A stretch of DNA of 28,348 nucleotides from DATGKD01 sp035294855 (GTDB lineage: Bacteria; Actinomycetota; Acidimicrobiia; Acidimicrobiales; UBA8190): assembly GCA_035294855.1 (NCBI GenBank), contig DATGKD010000271.1, positions 1 through 28,348 of the forward strand, in the 5' to 3' direction. The position numbers were made by a program, and so were the translations under genes. Shown one piece after another: positions 7,482 through 14,455 of the stretch; positions within the stretch are counted from its first letter, which is position 1, and each line of letters opens with the position of its first letter. The notes under the pieces were generated by a model. It was not told the origin of the DNA. It did not search any database and was given only the letters and a program-made list of their open reading frames with translations.

Positions 7482-7510
7482 GGGCCGTCCCTGCCATGCG
7501 GAACAGGGTA
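7474..7510 (-). promoter_or_regulatory. Possible leaderless promoter plus seven-codon leader ORF
   Basis: Reading the minus strand, TACCCT (7510-7505) is followed by 7 bases and ATG at 7497. That ATG opens a seven-codon ORF (M-A-G-T-A-R-A) ending in TAG at 7476-7474. The GTG start of the membrane-protein gene (7481-7479) lies inside it in another frame. This may be a coupling leader or simply chance. Confidence 0.3.
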
Positions 7511-7528
7511 GGCGCCCGCTCGGGCGCC
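7511..7528. terminator. Strong GC hairpin without U-tract
   Basis: GGCGCCCG-CT-CGGGCGCC is a perfect 8-bp stem with a 2-base loop, in the 129-bp gap between the NTF2-like gene and the membrane-protein gene, both leftward. No T-run follows on either strand. It could end the upstream transcript as a non-canonical high-GC terminator, or be a palindromic protein site next to the TACCCT box. Confidence 0.45.
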
Positions 7529-7610
7529 CCATGCCGTTCGGCGCAACCTCGCGTGTCAGTTCGTGGGGCTTGCGCTCAGGGCCCGCCCCTACCTGTGAAC
7601 GGCCACCCGC

Positions 7611-8015
7611 TCAGGCGAGGAGCGACGCCTCGACCTGGGCGGTGTCCTCGCTGCCGCGGTAGTACCAGATCTTGCCGTCGCGGAACCGGAAGAAGTGGTG
7701 CAGGTTCATGTCGACGTCCTTGCCGGTGGCGCGGGCGGTCGTGCGGCAGCGCACGACGGCAAACACATCCTCGCCGTTGGCCCCGATCGAGACGGGGGTG
7801 AATTCCTTGACCTCCATCGTGGAACCGAACGCCTCGAAGAACGACGTCACCTGGTCCTTGCCACGCCGCCCGCCGTACCAGGGGACGGTGGTCGACACGC
7901 CCTCCGCCGACCAGTCGACGTCGTCGACGAGCGCGTCCAAGATGGTCCCCAAGTCGCCACGCCCGAACGCCTCGTATATCGCCTGGACGGTCTTGATGTT
8001 GTCGTCAGCACTCAC
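7611..8015 (-). CDS. NTF2-like/SnoaL-like protein
   Basis: This 134-residue protein has the ketosteroid-isomerase-like cone fold pattern. It has an N-terminal helix pair (N-I-K-T-V-Q-A-I-Y-E-A-F-G-R-G-D), then D-A-L-V-D-D-V-D-W, a Y-G-G-R-R-G-K-D-Q-V loop, and C-terminal strands H-H-F-F-R-F-R-D-G-K-I-W-Y-Y-R-G. Family members act as isomerases, cyclases or ligand-binding proteins, and sequence alone does not decide. The start is GTG 8015, preceded by GAGGAG about 9 bases upstream. It lies 45 bp downstream of the DUF2269-like gene and is probably co-transcribed with it. Confidence 0.85.
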   Translation of the reverse strand: MSADDNIKTVQAIYEAFGRGDLGTILDALVDDVDWSAEGVSTTVPWYGGRRGKDQVTSFFEAFGSTMEVKEFTPVSIGANGEDVFAVVRCRTTARATGKDVDMNLHHFFRFRDGKIWYYRGSEDTAQVEASLLA

Positions 8016-8060
8016 CCGAAGGCTCCTCTCTGTCGTTTCTTGCTCTCAACGAACCCTGCT

Positions 8061-8546
8061 TCACAGTCCCCCGCCGGGTTTCACCGCCATGTTCACCACG
8101 ACCGCGAGCAGGATCACGAGGTCGGCCCGTGCCACCCACAGGATGCGGTTCACCCGACCGACCACGAGCGGCGTTATGGAGCCGTCGGCACCCAAGAGCT
8201 CCTTGACCTTGCCGCTCTGGGGACCCAGGAATGCCGAACCGATGAGGAAGGACAGAGCCCAGCCCGCCAACCCGACATCGACGAACGGCTTCCCGAAGCC
8301 GACATGGCCGATGCCCACCATGCCGAGCCCACACGCCAGGAGGACGATCGACGAGGGGATGAACACCCGGGTGCCCCAGAACTCGGCTCCCATGGCGACC
8401 TTGACATACTCGTCCTCGTCACGCGCCCGGCGCGCCCGTTCGGCCTGGAGCGTCAAGAGGACACCGCCACCCACCCACACCATGGCGGTGATGATGTGCA
8501 GCGCGAGGAGCGTGCGGTATCCGGCGTCATCGAGCACCGCGAACAT
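8061..8546 (-). CDS. DUF2269/CopD-like four-helix membrane protein
   Basis: The 161-residue protein has four hydrophobic segments, about residues 12-33, 60-82, 91-108 and 135-156. The first helix holds L-H-I-I-T-A-M-V-W-V-G-G-G, a pattern typical of DUF2269 and related CopD/cytochrome-like membrane proteins; His17 and His81 are possible metal or haem ligands. I chose ATG 8546 over the longer frame because AAGGGGGAC lies 7-15 bases upstream and the transmembrane homology begins soon after it. It is the first gene of the leftward group and diverges from the sigma-factor gene across the repeat-bearing gap. The function is unknown. Confidence 0.72.
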   Translation of the reverse strand: MFAVLDDAGYRTLLALHIITAMVWVGGGVLLTLQAERARRARDEDEYVKVAMGAEFWGTRVFIPSSIVLLACGLGMVGIGHVGFGKPFVDVGLAGWALSFLIGSAFLGPQSGKVKELLGADGSITPLVVGRVNRILWVARADLVILLAVVVNMAVKPGGGL

Positions 8547-9009
8547 GCCCTCTGTCCCCCTTCCGCTCGTGACAAACGCCACGCGATTGGCCGCGTGTCG
8601 TGCCAGCCACACCGTCGGTCCCACCAAGCGTTCGTCGCGCCCGGCAGCGGCAGATCACCGAGCCGAACTGCGCTTTGGGAACGGATCTCTTGCACGGCTC
8701 GGCGCCGCCAGTTAGGCGCCCCCAGTTGGACGCCGACAGTTGGGCGCCCCCAGTTGGGCGTCGACAGGTGGGCGCCCCCAGCCGAGCGCCCACGGCCGGG
8801 CGCCAGATGCAATTGATCTGCTTTGCCGTCCGGCGACGTACTCCGGGCGGAGGCCCACGACTCGGCGGGGAGGGTTGCGTGGACAGCGTCAGTCGCAGAC
8901 CACTCGAATGACCGTGACCTTGCTCGCCTCCAGCGTCGAGGAGACCGACCGGTGTCCCGGGGTCGTCGAACACGAGCAAGGCACAGACCGCGGCAGTAGC
9001 GTGCCCGTC
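8547..9009. other. 463-bp divergent non-coding region
   Basis: This is the longest gap in the window. It contains a 14-bp tandem-repeat array (8702-8806), the ribosome-binding site of the DUF2269-like gene, and the -10 box of the sigma-factor gene (8997-9002). The frame of the sigma factor stays open from 8740, with an ATG at 8908, but that part reads through repeats and has no sigma homology. No RNA gene was recognised. Confidence 0.7.
8702..8806. repeat. 14-bp tandem repeat, about 7.5 copies
   Basis: Contiguous 14-base units start at 8702, 8716, 8730, 8744, 8758, 8772, 8786 and 8800 (partial). The best unit is GCGCCCCCAGTTGG, exact at 8716 and 8744. Units at 8730 and 8758 share a CGNCGACAG variant, so the array has a 28-bp alternating pattern. 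It degrades towards 8786. A period of 14 excludes coding use and there are no spacers, so it is not a CRISPR. Confidence 0.92.
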
Positions 9010-9012
9010 GTG
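8997..9012 (+). promoter_or_regulatory. Leaderless -10 box of the sigma-factor gene
   Basis: TAGCGT (8997-9002), 7 bases, then GTG at 9010. This decides the start of the sigma gene in preference to ATG 8908 or GTG 9001. Confidence 0.5.
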
Positions 9013-9567
9013 GAGCCCAACGAGGCCATGCTCGTCGCCCGGATGGCCGCCGGGGACGACGAAGCGCTGGCGGAGGTTTGGGACCGGTACGCACCCGTCG
9101 TCTACGGACATGCCCGACGACTGAGTCGGGATGCCTCCATTGCCGAAGACGTCACTCAGGAGGTCTTCGTCACCCTGTGGCAGCATCCCGAGCGCTTCGA
9201 CGCCCAGCGTGGCTCGCTCCGGGCCTATCTCGGTGTCCACGCCCAGCGTCGGGCCATCGACGCGCTACGCCGCGACGTTCGTCGTGCGGCGCGTGAGGAG
9301 CGACACCAACGTCTGCATGGAAGCGACGGTTGCGGCCCCGAAGCGGCAACAGATACGTGGCCGGTCGCCGACGCGGTCCGTGCGGCCATCGCCCGGCTCC
9401 CCGCCGAGCAACGCCAGGCGGTCGAGCTGGCGTACCTCAGCGGGATGACGCACCGTGAGGTCGCCGCGTCGCTCGGCATCCCCGAGGGCACCGCCAAGTC
9501 CCGGTTGCGCCTCGCCCAGGCCAAGCTCCAGTCATGGCTGGACCCCTCGCTCTTGGAGCCCGTATGA
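9010..9567 (+). CDS. ECF-type RNA polymerase sigma factor
   Basis: With the GTG start at 9010 the product has 185 residues, the normal ECF size. Region 2 spans about residues 15-90, with D-V-T-Q-E-V-F-V-T-L-W in 2.2-2.3 and the R-G-S-L-R-A-Y-L helix. Region 4 spans about 125-176, with L-P-A-E-Q-R-Q-A-V-E-L and the helix-turn-helix H-R-E-V-A-A-S-L-G-I-P-E-G-T-A-K-S-R-L. The linker between them is short and poorly conserved. It would direct RNA polymerase to a small set of promoters. Its stop overlaps the next gene's start (ATGA), pointing to a coupled regulator, as is usual for ECF sigma factors and their anti-sigma partners. Confidence 0.92.
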   Translation: MEPNEAMLVARMAAGDDEALAEVWDRYAPVVYGHARRLSRDASIAEDVTQEVFVTLWQHPERFDAQRGSLRAYLGVHAQRRAIDALRRDVRRAAREERHQRLHGSDGCGPEAATDTWPVADAVRAAIARLPAEQRQAVELAYLSGMTHREVAASLGIPEGTAKSRLRLAQAKLQSWLDPSLLEPV

Positions 9568-10502
9568 CCCAGGCACACGACCCCGCCGTCGACGAGCTGC
9601 GATTCGCTTTGGCCGAAGCGGACGCTGTCGTTCCGCCGCGCCACGTGAGACAGCTGGTTCAGACGAGAGCGCTCGCCGCGCGTCCCGCCGGTATACCGGT
9701 GGGCGCGCCCGAACCGATCGACCCGGCAGAGGCTTTTCAGCGAGCGGTCTTCTCGCTCGACGCCGTCCTCAGTTCCCTGGAACCGGTCGACTGGAGGACC
9801 CCGGCACTGCGGGGCCTCGACGTCCAAGGCCTGATCGGCCACCTCATCGGAGTGGAGCACGGCTTTCGACGGGCACTGGAATCCACCGACGACGTCCATG
9901 CCGAAGACGACCACGTCGTGTCCACGGATCCCTTCGCCGACGAGCAGCGGGGGCGCGACCCCGCCGAGACCCTCGAGGCGTGGCGAGACAGTGTCCGACG
10001 GACCCGGGATTGCTTGGCCGGAATCGAGCACGGTCCGGCGGCAGAGGGACGGCCGATCGCGCTGTACGGGCTGCTCCTTCCGCTTGCCACCTGGCTCGTC
10101 GTCCGTTCCTTCGAGCTGTGGACCCACGAGGAGGACATCCGCCGGGCCACCGGACGACCGCTCCTCCCGCCCGACACCGCGAGCCTGCGGCTCATGACCA
10201 CCCTCGCCATCGGCCTCGTGCCCGCCGGCATGGCCCGAACCGGGCGAACGGCGGAAGGCCGGTCAGCCCGCATCGTGCTCACCGGAGCTGGTGGCGGGAC
10301 GTGGCAGACCGGGCTCGGTGCCCCAGAAGGAGAACGGCCGGTCGAGGGCGGGGCGCACGTCCGGATCGTCGCCGACGCCGTCGACTTCTGCCGTGTCGTC
10401 GCCAACCGGCTCGCCGGCTCCGACCTCGACGCGGACATCACCGGTGACCGCGCCCTCGCCCACGACATCTTGGCCGGGGTGGCGACCCTGGCCCTCGATT
10501 GA
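9564..10502 (+). CDS. MDMPI-fold (mycothiol-dependent maleylpyruvate isomerase family) protein, possible anti-sigma partner
   Basis: The 312-residue protein has a DinB/MDMPI four-helix metal-binding domain (about residues 57-195). The three metal ligands of the family appear as His93 (I-G-H-L-I-G-V-E-H) and Glu184/His188 (F-E-L-W-T-H-E-E-D-I-R). A C-terminal alpha/beta domain follows (about 215-312). The N-terminal 55 residues, with V-P-P-R-H-V-R and R-A-L-A-A-R-P-A-G, are an extra segment. MDMPI enzymes use mycothiol and zinc. The four-base start-stop overlap with the sigma factor suggests that this protein controls the sigma factor, perhaps by sensing thiol state through the metal site; that is inference. 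An enzymatic role remains possible. Confidence 0.85.
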   Translation: MTQAHDPAVDELRFALAEADAVVPPRHVRQLVQTRALAARPAGIPVGAPEPIDPAEAFQRAVFSLDAVLSSLEPVDWRTPALRGLDVQGLIGHLIGVEHGFRRALESTDDVHAEDDHVVSTDPFADEQRGRDPAETLEAWRDSVRRTRDCLAGIEHGPAAEGRPIALYGLLLPLATWLVVRSFELWTHEEDIRRATGRPLLPPDTASLRLMTTLAIGLVPAGMARTGRTAEGRSARIVLTGAGGGTWQTGLGAPEGERPVEGGAHVRIVADAVDFCRVVANRLAGSDLDADITGDRALAHDILAGVATLALD

Positions 10503-10507
10503 GGCCG

Positions 10508-10996
10508 GTGTCGTCCGACGCACAGGTGGGTCGCTGGGATCGCCAGGAGCTCCAGGCCGCCCACGACCACTACGTCTCGGTCGCCAACGAGGTGGCGCGC
10601 TCCGGCGACTGGCGACCGTGGGTCGAGCTGTTCACCGAAGACGCCGAGTACATCGAGCACCACTTCGGCGTGTTCCGGGGACGCGCCGCCATCCTGGCGT
10701 GGATCTCGGAAACCATGAGCCAATGGCCCAACAGCGAGATGCGGTCGTTCCCCCACGACTGGTGCGTCTGCGACCCCGAACGGGGGTGGTGGATCTGCCA
10801 GATCGAGAATCGCTTCGACGACCCGGGCGACGGCCAGACCTACCAGGCGTCCAACGTCACGATCCTCAAGTACGCCGGGAACATGCAGTTCTCCTCCGAG
10901 GAGGACGTCTACAACCCCGCGGCATTCGGCCCCGTCGTGAGCGCCTGGATGGACGCCAAGAAGGCATCGGGGTCCGCGACCGGTCACAGGGCGTGA
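10508..10996 (+). CDS. NTF2-like/SnoaL-like protein
   Basis: The 162-residue protein has the NTF2-like pattern: helix A-A-H-D-H-Y-V-S-V-A-N-E-V-A, then W-V-E-L-F-T-E-D-A-E-Y-I-E-H, F-R-G-R-A-A-I-L-A-W-I, and strand-rich W-W-I-C-Q-I-E-N-R-F-D-D-P. Similar proteins include small-molecule isomerases, hydratases and polyketide cyclases. GTG 10508 is taken as the start; a TTG at 10499 overlapping the previous stop is an alternative. It is the third gene of the sigma-factor operon. The substrate is unknown. Confidence 0.83.
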   Translation: MSSDAQVGRWDRQELQAAHDHYVSVANEVARSGDWRPWVELFTEDAEYIEHHFGVFRGRAAILAWISETMSQWPNSEMRSFPHDWCVCDPERGWWICQIENRFDDPGDGQTYQASNVTILKYAGNMQFSSEEDVYNPAAFGPVVSAWMDAKKASGSATGHRA

Positions 10997-11021
10997 CCTC
11001 GCGCCGGTCTTCGTCGGTGAC

Positions 11022-11444
11022 GTGGAGCAACGCGTCAGTCTGGTGACGTTGGGCGTCCGGGACCTCCTCCGGGCGCGTGGCTTCTACGAGGCGCTCGGCT
11101 GGCACACCCGAGCCGCAGCGGATGACGACGTCGTGTTCTTCCAGACGGGTTGCATGATCGTGGCACTGTGGGCGCGCGCCCGCCTGGCCGAGGACTCGGC
11201 GGTCGAGGACCCCGGCGGTTGGGGCGGCGTGACGCTCGCGTACAACGCCCGATCCCCCGAGGAAGTGGACTCGGTCATGGCCGAAGCGGCCGCCGCCGGC
11301 GCCACCGTCGGCCGGGCACCGGGAACGACGTTCTGGGGCGGGTACTCCGGCGTCTTCATCGACCCCGAGGGCCATCCGTGGGAGGTTGCGCACAATCCCG
11401 GCTGGACGATCGCGGACGACGGCTCGGTTCACCTTTCGTCGTGA
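11022..11444 (+). CDS. VOC (glyoxalase/bleomycin-resistance) family protein
   Basis: The 140-residue protein carries two beta-alpha-beta-beta-beta modules of the vicinal oxygen chelate fold. Examples are V-T-L-G-V-R-D-L-L-R-A-R-G-F-Y-E-A-L-G-W (about 7-26) and the C-terminal G-V-F-I-D-P-E-G-H-P-W-E-V-A-H-N-P (about 110-126). Family members are metal-dependent isomerases, dioxygenases or drug-binding proteins. The only strong ligand candidates visible are the Glu of H-P-W-E-V and nearby His residues. It lies 25 bp after the NTF2-like gene and ends the operon, with a GC hairpin directly after the stop. The substrate is unknown. Confidence 0.87.
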   Translation: MEQRVSLVTLGVRDLLRARGFYEALGWHTRAAADDDVVFFQTGCMIVALWARARLAEDSAVEDPGGWGGVTLAYNARSPEEVDSVMAEAAAAGATVGRAPGTTFWGGYSGVFIDPEGHPWEVAHNPGWTIADDGSVHLSS

Positions 11445-11459
11445 CCGACCGTGGGTCGG
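11445..11459. terminator. Short GC hairpin after the VOC gene
   Basis: CCGACC-GTG-GGTCGG forms a 6-bp perfect stem starting one base after the VOC stop codon and lying between convergent operons. There is no T-tract, so it would be a weak or non-canonical terminator, possibly serving both directions. Confidence 0.4.
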
Positions 11460-11503
11460 GGTTGGCGCCTACGTGGCGGCACCTTCATCACCCGCGTCGC
11501 GCC

Positions 11504-11830
11504 CTAGTCGTAGAGAGCGGAAAAGCCGTCCATGGCGGCCATCCGGTCGGCCGTGGGCGTCGCCGGGCAGATCTCCACCTCGTTCCACTGCGAGAGGCCG
11601 ATGTCGAACACGAATTTCGTCACGACCTCAATGGACGGAGCGTCGAGCACCGCGACCATGCGATGGCCCGGATCGAGGTGCAGGGGGCCGGCCTGGAACG
11701 TCACGCCGGCTTTGGGCGCCAGCTTGGGGAGGAGCTGTGTCATCCCTTCGATGGCCCGGGCGCGCGTCCGGGCGTTCGCCGTCGGGCACGTGTCAGGTGG
11801 ATGGTTCGCGAGCAGCACGTACTGAGGCAA
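11504..11830 (-). CDS. Small conserved-looking protein, probable ferredoxin-like alpha/beta fold
   Basis: The 108-residue product begins L-P-Q-Y-V-L-L-A-N-H-P-P-D-T-C and contains a helix (A-R-A-I-E-G-M-T-Q-L-L-P-K-L), then the strands V-T-F-Q-A-G-P-L and M-V-A-V-L-D-A-P, and a helix S-I-E-V-V-T-K-F-V-F-D-I-G-L. The strand-helix-strand-strand-helix order suggests a DUF3303/muconolactone-isomerase-like small barrel, without a firm family. The start is TTG 11830, preceded by GGGAG about 8 bases upstream; the frame upstream has no other good start. It is the last gene of the seven-gene leftward operon. The function is unknown. Confidence 0.7.
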   Translation of the reverse strand: MPQYVLLANHPPDTCPTANARTRARAIEGMTQLLPKLAPKAGVTFQAGPLHLDPGHRMVAVLDAPSIEVVTKFVFDIGLSQWNEVEICPATPTADRMAAMDGFSALYD

Positions 11831-11885
11831 TCCGGCTCCCTTCGATCGACCGTTCCCGCATCCTGGCCGCGCCCCGCCGGCACTG

Positions 11886-12602
11886 TCACGTTCGTGACGT
11901 GGCACTTCTACCCAGATCGCGGGCGATCGAGTACCAGATCTCGGCGACGTCGGAGACCAGGCCGCCGGTCTCTGTGTTCCATGCCGCCGGGTCGGCGCCC
12001 GCTCGCCACGTCGAACGGGCGCGGTACGAGGCGAAGGCGTCGGCACTCTCGAACGCCTGCTCCCAGAGGTGCGTCCACTTGGGCGGCGGGCCCACCGGCG
12101 TGACGCCGTCGAACCACGCGGCTCCCAGCGAGTTCGCGGCGACGACCGAGACGACCAACCCCGAGATCCCCGCGTCGGCGGAGGTGAGCTCGACGGTGAC
12201 CCCGCGGGCGCCGTCGGCCGAGACGTCGTCGCCCACCTTCAGGAGGACGAGTCGGCGAACACCGCGCTCCATCCGGTACGCGGGGCCGTCGCATTCGTAG
12301 CCGACCAACCCCGCGCCGAGGGCGTTGTGCGTGACCACGCGCTCCGGAGAGTCGTACAGCAGATAGCGGTCGAGCACGGCGGCGTGGAACGGATGGACCA
12401 TGTAGCGGTGGTACGCCTCGGCGGAGTCGAAGGCGTGCTCCCAGGCGAGCTGCACGGGGGCCGGTGACTCGTTGCGGCCCGTGGCGCTGTCCAGGACCTC
12501 GGGGATGTAACGGCCACACGTCCGGCAGGCGCGCTCGAAATCACCCACCGTGCCCGGGGGCGCGGCGGGCGCCAGCGTGTACAGCTCAAAGCGGCGGAGC
12601 AC
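11886..12602 (-). CDS. Two-domain small alpha/beta-barrel (Dabb/EthD-like) protein
   Basis: The 238 residues form two similar halves. Residues about 1-95 hold F-E-L-Y-T-L-A-P and a W-E-H-A-F-D-S-A-E-A-Y-H-R-Y-M-V-H-P segment. Residues about 115-225 hold R-L-V-L-L-K-V-G-D-D-V and W-E-Q-A-F-E-S-A-D-A-F-A-S-Y. The repeated W-E-x-A-F-x-S-A-x-A-[YF]-x-x-Y motif shows an internal duplication. The ferredoxin-like dimeric barrel families (Dabb, EthD, NIPSNAP) use this kind of motif and include enzymes such as cyclases and decarboxylases. The GTG start at 12602 overlaps the upstream gene's end by 17 bp, so the genes are coupled. The exact role is unknown. Confidence 0.75.
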   Translation of the reverse strand: MLRRFELYTLAPAAPPGTVGDFERACRTCGRYIPEVLDSATGRNESPAPVQLAWEHAFDSAEAYHRYMVHPFHAAVLDRYLLYDSPERVVTHNALGAGLVGYECDGPAYRMERGVRRLVLLKVGDDVSADGARGVTVELTSADAGISGLVVSVVAANSLGAAWFDGVTPVGPPPKWTHLWEQAFESADAFASYRARSTWRAGADPAAWNTETGGLVSDVAEIWYSIARDLGRSATSRT

Positions 12603-12909
12603 CGAGGCGCGTGGGGTAGAAGAACCGTCGCCTGCCGCCGGTCCGCAGCGCCGACAGCCGGTCGCCGTAGGCGTACCAGCGGGGGTCGAGGACGAGGGCC
12701 TTGCGAACCGCGTTCCAGTGCTCGTGGTCGTCCGCTTCCCAGGTCACTTCGACGAGCACCGCCTCGCCGAGGTGTTTCGCGGTGGTCCGGCATCCGCCGA
12801 ACCGGGCGCCCGCAGCGGTCATCACACCGATGCCCTCGGACCCGACGACCCGCAGGTACTCGTCGACGTGCTCGGGTTCGACTTCGACGGTGTCGACCAC
12901 GTGGAGCAC
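12586..12909 (-). CDS. Small NIPSNAP/Dabb-like protein
   Basis: The 107-residue product starts V-L-H-V-V-D-T-V-E-V-E-P-E-H-V-D-E-Y-L, the strand-then-helix opening of small ferredoxin-like barrel proteins. It has a central H-L-G-E-A-V-L-V-E-V-T-W-E strand and W-N-A-V-R-K-A-L-V-L-D-P-R-W near the end. The family is inferred only from this order. GTG 12909 is the start, 19 bp after the ThuA-like gene ends; there is no clear ribosome-binding site. Its end overlaps the next gene by 17 bp. Confidence 0.72.
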   Translation of the reverse strand: MLHVVDTVEVEPEHVDEYLRVVGSEGIGVMTAAGARFGGCRTTAKHLGEAVLVEVTWEADDHEHWNAVRKALVLDPRWYAYGDRLSALRTGGRRRFFYPTRLGAPPL

Positions 12910-12928
12910 GCGTGCCGACCGAATGGCT

Positions 12929-13630
12929 TCAGGCGCCGTCGGCGAGGAGCCATTCGAGGCCGCCGCGCAGGTGACGGAGGTAGATGGGTGCCTCCCACGC
13001 GCTCGGGAAGTGGCCGAGCGCGGTGTAGAAGACACGCCCGCGGGCCTCGGAGAAGCACCATGCCAGCGGGAAGCCGATGGGCGGAACGCGGGCGCCGGGA
13101 GCGTCCATGTCCAACTGGCCGTCGGCCACCCGCAAGAGGATGCGGGCATCGTCCCGGAGGTCGCTGAACAAATACACCTCGTCGTGCCACGGCCAGCGCG
13201 GGCCGACGTGCGCAACGCTCGGGTGGGTGGGGTCCTCGACCTCGATCTCGAAGTCCGTGGTCCAGGGATGTCCGTCGAAGCGCGCCCCGAGCAGCGTGCC
13301 GTACTCGTCCCACGCCCGGCACGCGTCGGTGGCGGCGTGCACACCGAGGATCGACAGCCGTCCCGACCGCACGCCGTCGGTGATGGCGGCGCGCTGCGAG
13401 GAGGACCACGGAGTCTCCCCGATCGTGAACAAGGACAGGACCCCGCCGGCGGCGAGCGACCCGGCGTCGAGGTCCGCAACGCCGGTCGCCACGACGGGCT
13501 CCAGCCCGGCGAGCTCGGCGAGCTCGGCGAGCGCCACTCTCGCTTGGGGGAGGACGCTGTGGACACCCGCGGGCCCGCCGTCGGGGTACGGCGCAACTTC
13601 GGTGACGATGAACATCGGCGGCACGCTCAC
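12929..13630 (-). CDS. ThuA-like (trehalose-utilisation, glutamine-amidotransferase-like fold) protein
   Basis: The 233-residue protein fits the ThuA domain. It has an N-terminal strand M-F-I-V-T-E-V, a pause around G-G-V-L-S-L-F-T-I-G-E, then I-L-G-V-H-A-A-T-D-A-C-R-A-W-D-E-Y-G-T-L-L-G-A-R with the conserved G-x-H and following Y-x-x-L-x-G-A. Later come W-T-T-D-F-E-I-E-V-E-D-P-T-H-P and a C-terminal P-L-A-W-C-F-S-E-A-R-G-R-V-F-Y-T-A-L-G-H-F-P motif. ThuA members function in sugar metabolism and other pathways by unclear chemistry. It sits 42 bp after the SDR gene in the operon, so a redox role on the same substrate is plausible but unproven. Confidence 0.87.
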   Translation of the reverse strand: MSVPPMFIVTEVAPYPDGGPAGVHSVLPQARVALAELAELAGLEPVVATGVADLDAGSLAAGGVLSLFTIGETPWSSSQRAAITDGVRSGRLSILGVHAATDACRAWDEYGTLLGARFDGHPWTTDFEIEVEDPTHPSVAHVGPRWPWHDEVYLFSDLRDDARILLRVADGQLDMDAPGARVPPIGFPLAWCFSEARGRVFYTALGHFPSAWEAPIYLRHLRGGLEWLLADGA

Positions 13631-13672
13631 CGCCGGGATGGTACCGAGCCCACGCGGGGTCGCGCCGTGTCG

Positions 13673-14455
13673 CTACGCCGTGATGCCCCCGTCGACCGAG
13701 AGCACCGCGCCCGTGGTGTACCCCGATTCGTCGGACGCGAGGAACGCGATGGCGGCGGCGATCTGCTCGGGCGTCGAGAAGCCCATGCGGCTCATGATGC
13801 GGTACAGGTGCTTGGGATCGGCGCCCTCGGGCAATTCGAACTTGGCGACCAGCGGGGTGTCCACCCCGCCGGGTGCCACGGCGTTCACCCGTACCCCGCG
13901 TCCCTCGTACTCCACGGCCATGGCTCTGGTGAGCAGGACCAGGCCACCCTTCGACGCACAGTAGGCGGCCGAGTACGCGGCACCCATCAGCCCCGCGTTG
14001 GAGGCCACGTTGACGATGGACCCGCCTCCGGGCTGCAGCATGTGCGGCAACACGGCCTTGGCCACGAGGAAGGGGCCCGTCAGGTTGACCGCCAGGATCC
14101 GGTTCCACAGTGACAACGGCATGTCGGTGGTGTGGGCGAAGGTCCCGATGCCGGCCACATTGCACAGCACGCCGGGCCGTCCCATCACCGAGGCCACGTC
14201 CTCGACCGTGCGGTTGACGTCGGCCTCGTCGGTGACGTCGCAGCCGTAGGCGATCGCCTTCGCCCCCAGCGTGGTGAGCGCCTCGACGGTCGCCTCCAGG
14301 TTGTCGGGGACCACATCGAGGCATGCCACGGCCGCCCCCTCGCCGGCCAGTCGGATGGCGGTGGCGCGCCCGATCCCGGACCCCGCGCCGGTGACGATGG
14401 CCGTCTTGCCGTCGAAGCGACGCGACGGTGGGCTGGCGACTCGATCGGCGCTCAC
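13673..14455 (-). CDS. Short-chain dehydrogenase/reductase (SDR), probably NAD-dependent
   Basis: This 260-residue classical SDR has the cofactor motif T-G-A-G-S-G-I-G (residues 22-29), the N-V-A-G motif at 99-102, and the catalytic Ser152, Tyr165 and Lys169 in Y-C-A-S-K. Asp47 at the end of the second strand favours NAD over NADP. The C-terminus S-V-D-G-G-I-T-A is typical of the FabG-like group. The GTG start at 14455 overlaps the upstream stop by four bases (GTGA) and has GAGGAG about 6 bases upstream. It is the third gene of the operon and would oxidise or reduce a hydroxyl/keto group of the pathway intermediate. Confidence 0.94.
   Translation of the reverse strand: MSADRVASPPSRRFDGKTAIVTGAGSGIGRATAIRLAGEGAAVACLDVVPDNLEATVEALTTLGAKAIAYGCDVTDEADVNRTVEDVASVMGRPGVLCNVAGIGTFAHTTDMPLSLWNRILAVNLTGPFLVAKAVLPHMLQPGGGSIVNVASNAGLMGAAYSAAYCASKGGLVLLTRAMAVEYEGRGVRVNAVAPGGVDTPLVAKFELPEGADPKHLYRIMSRMGFSTPEQIAAAIAFLASDESGYTTGAVLSVDGGITA

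Noticed and set aside
8702..8806. CRISPR array
   Set aside because: Units are contiguous and 14 bp, with no spacers and no cas genes.
8740..9009. Longer sigma-factor starts (8740, ATG 8908, GTG 9001)
   Set aside because: They read through the tandem array or add residues without sigma homology; the -10 box at 8997 fits GTG 9010.
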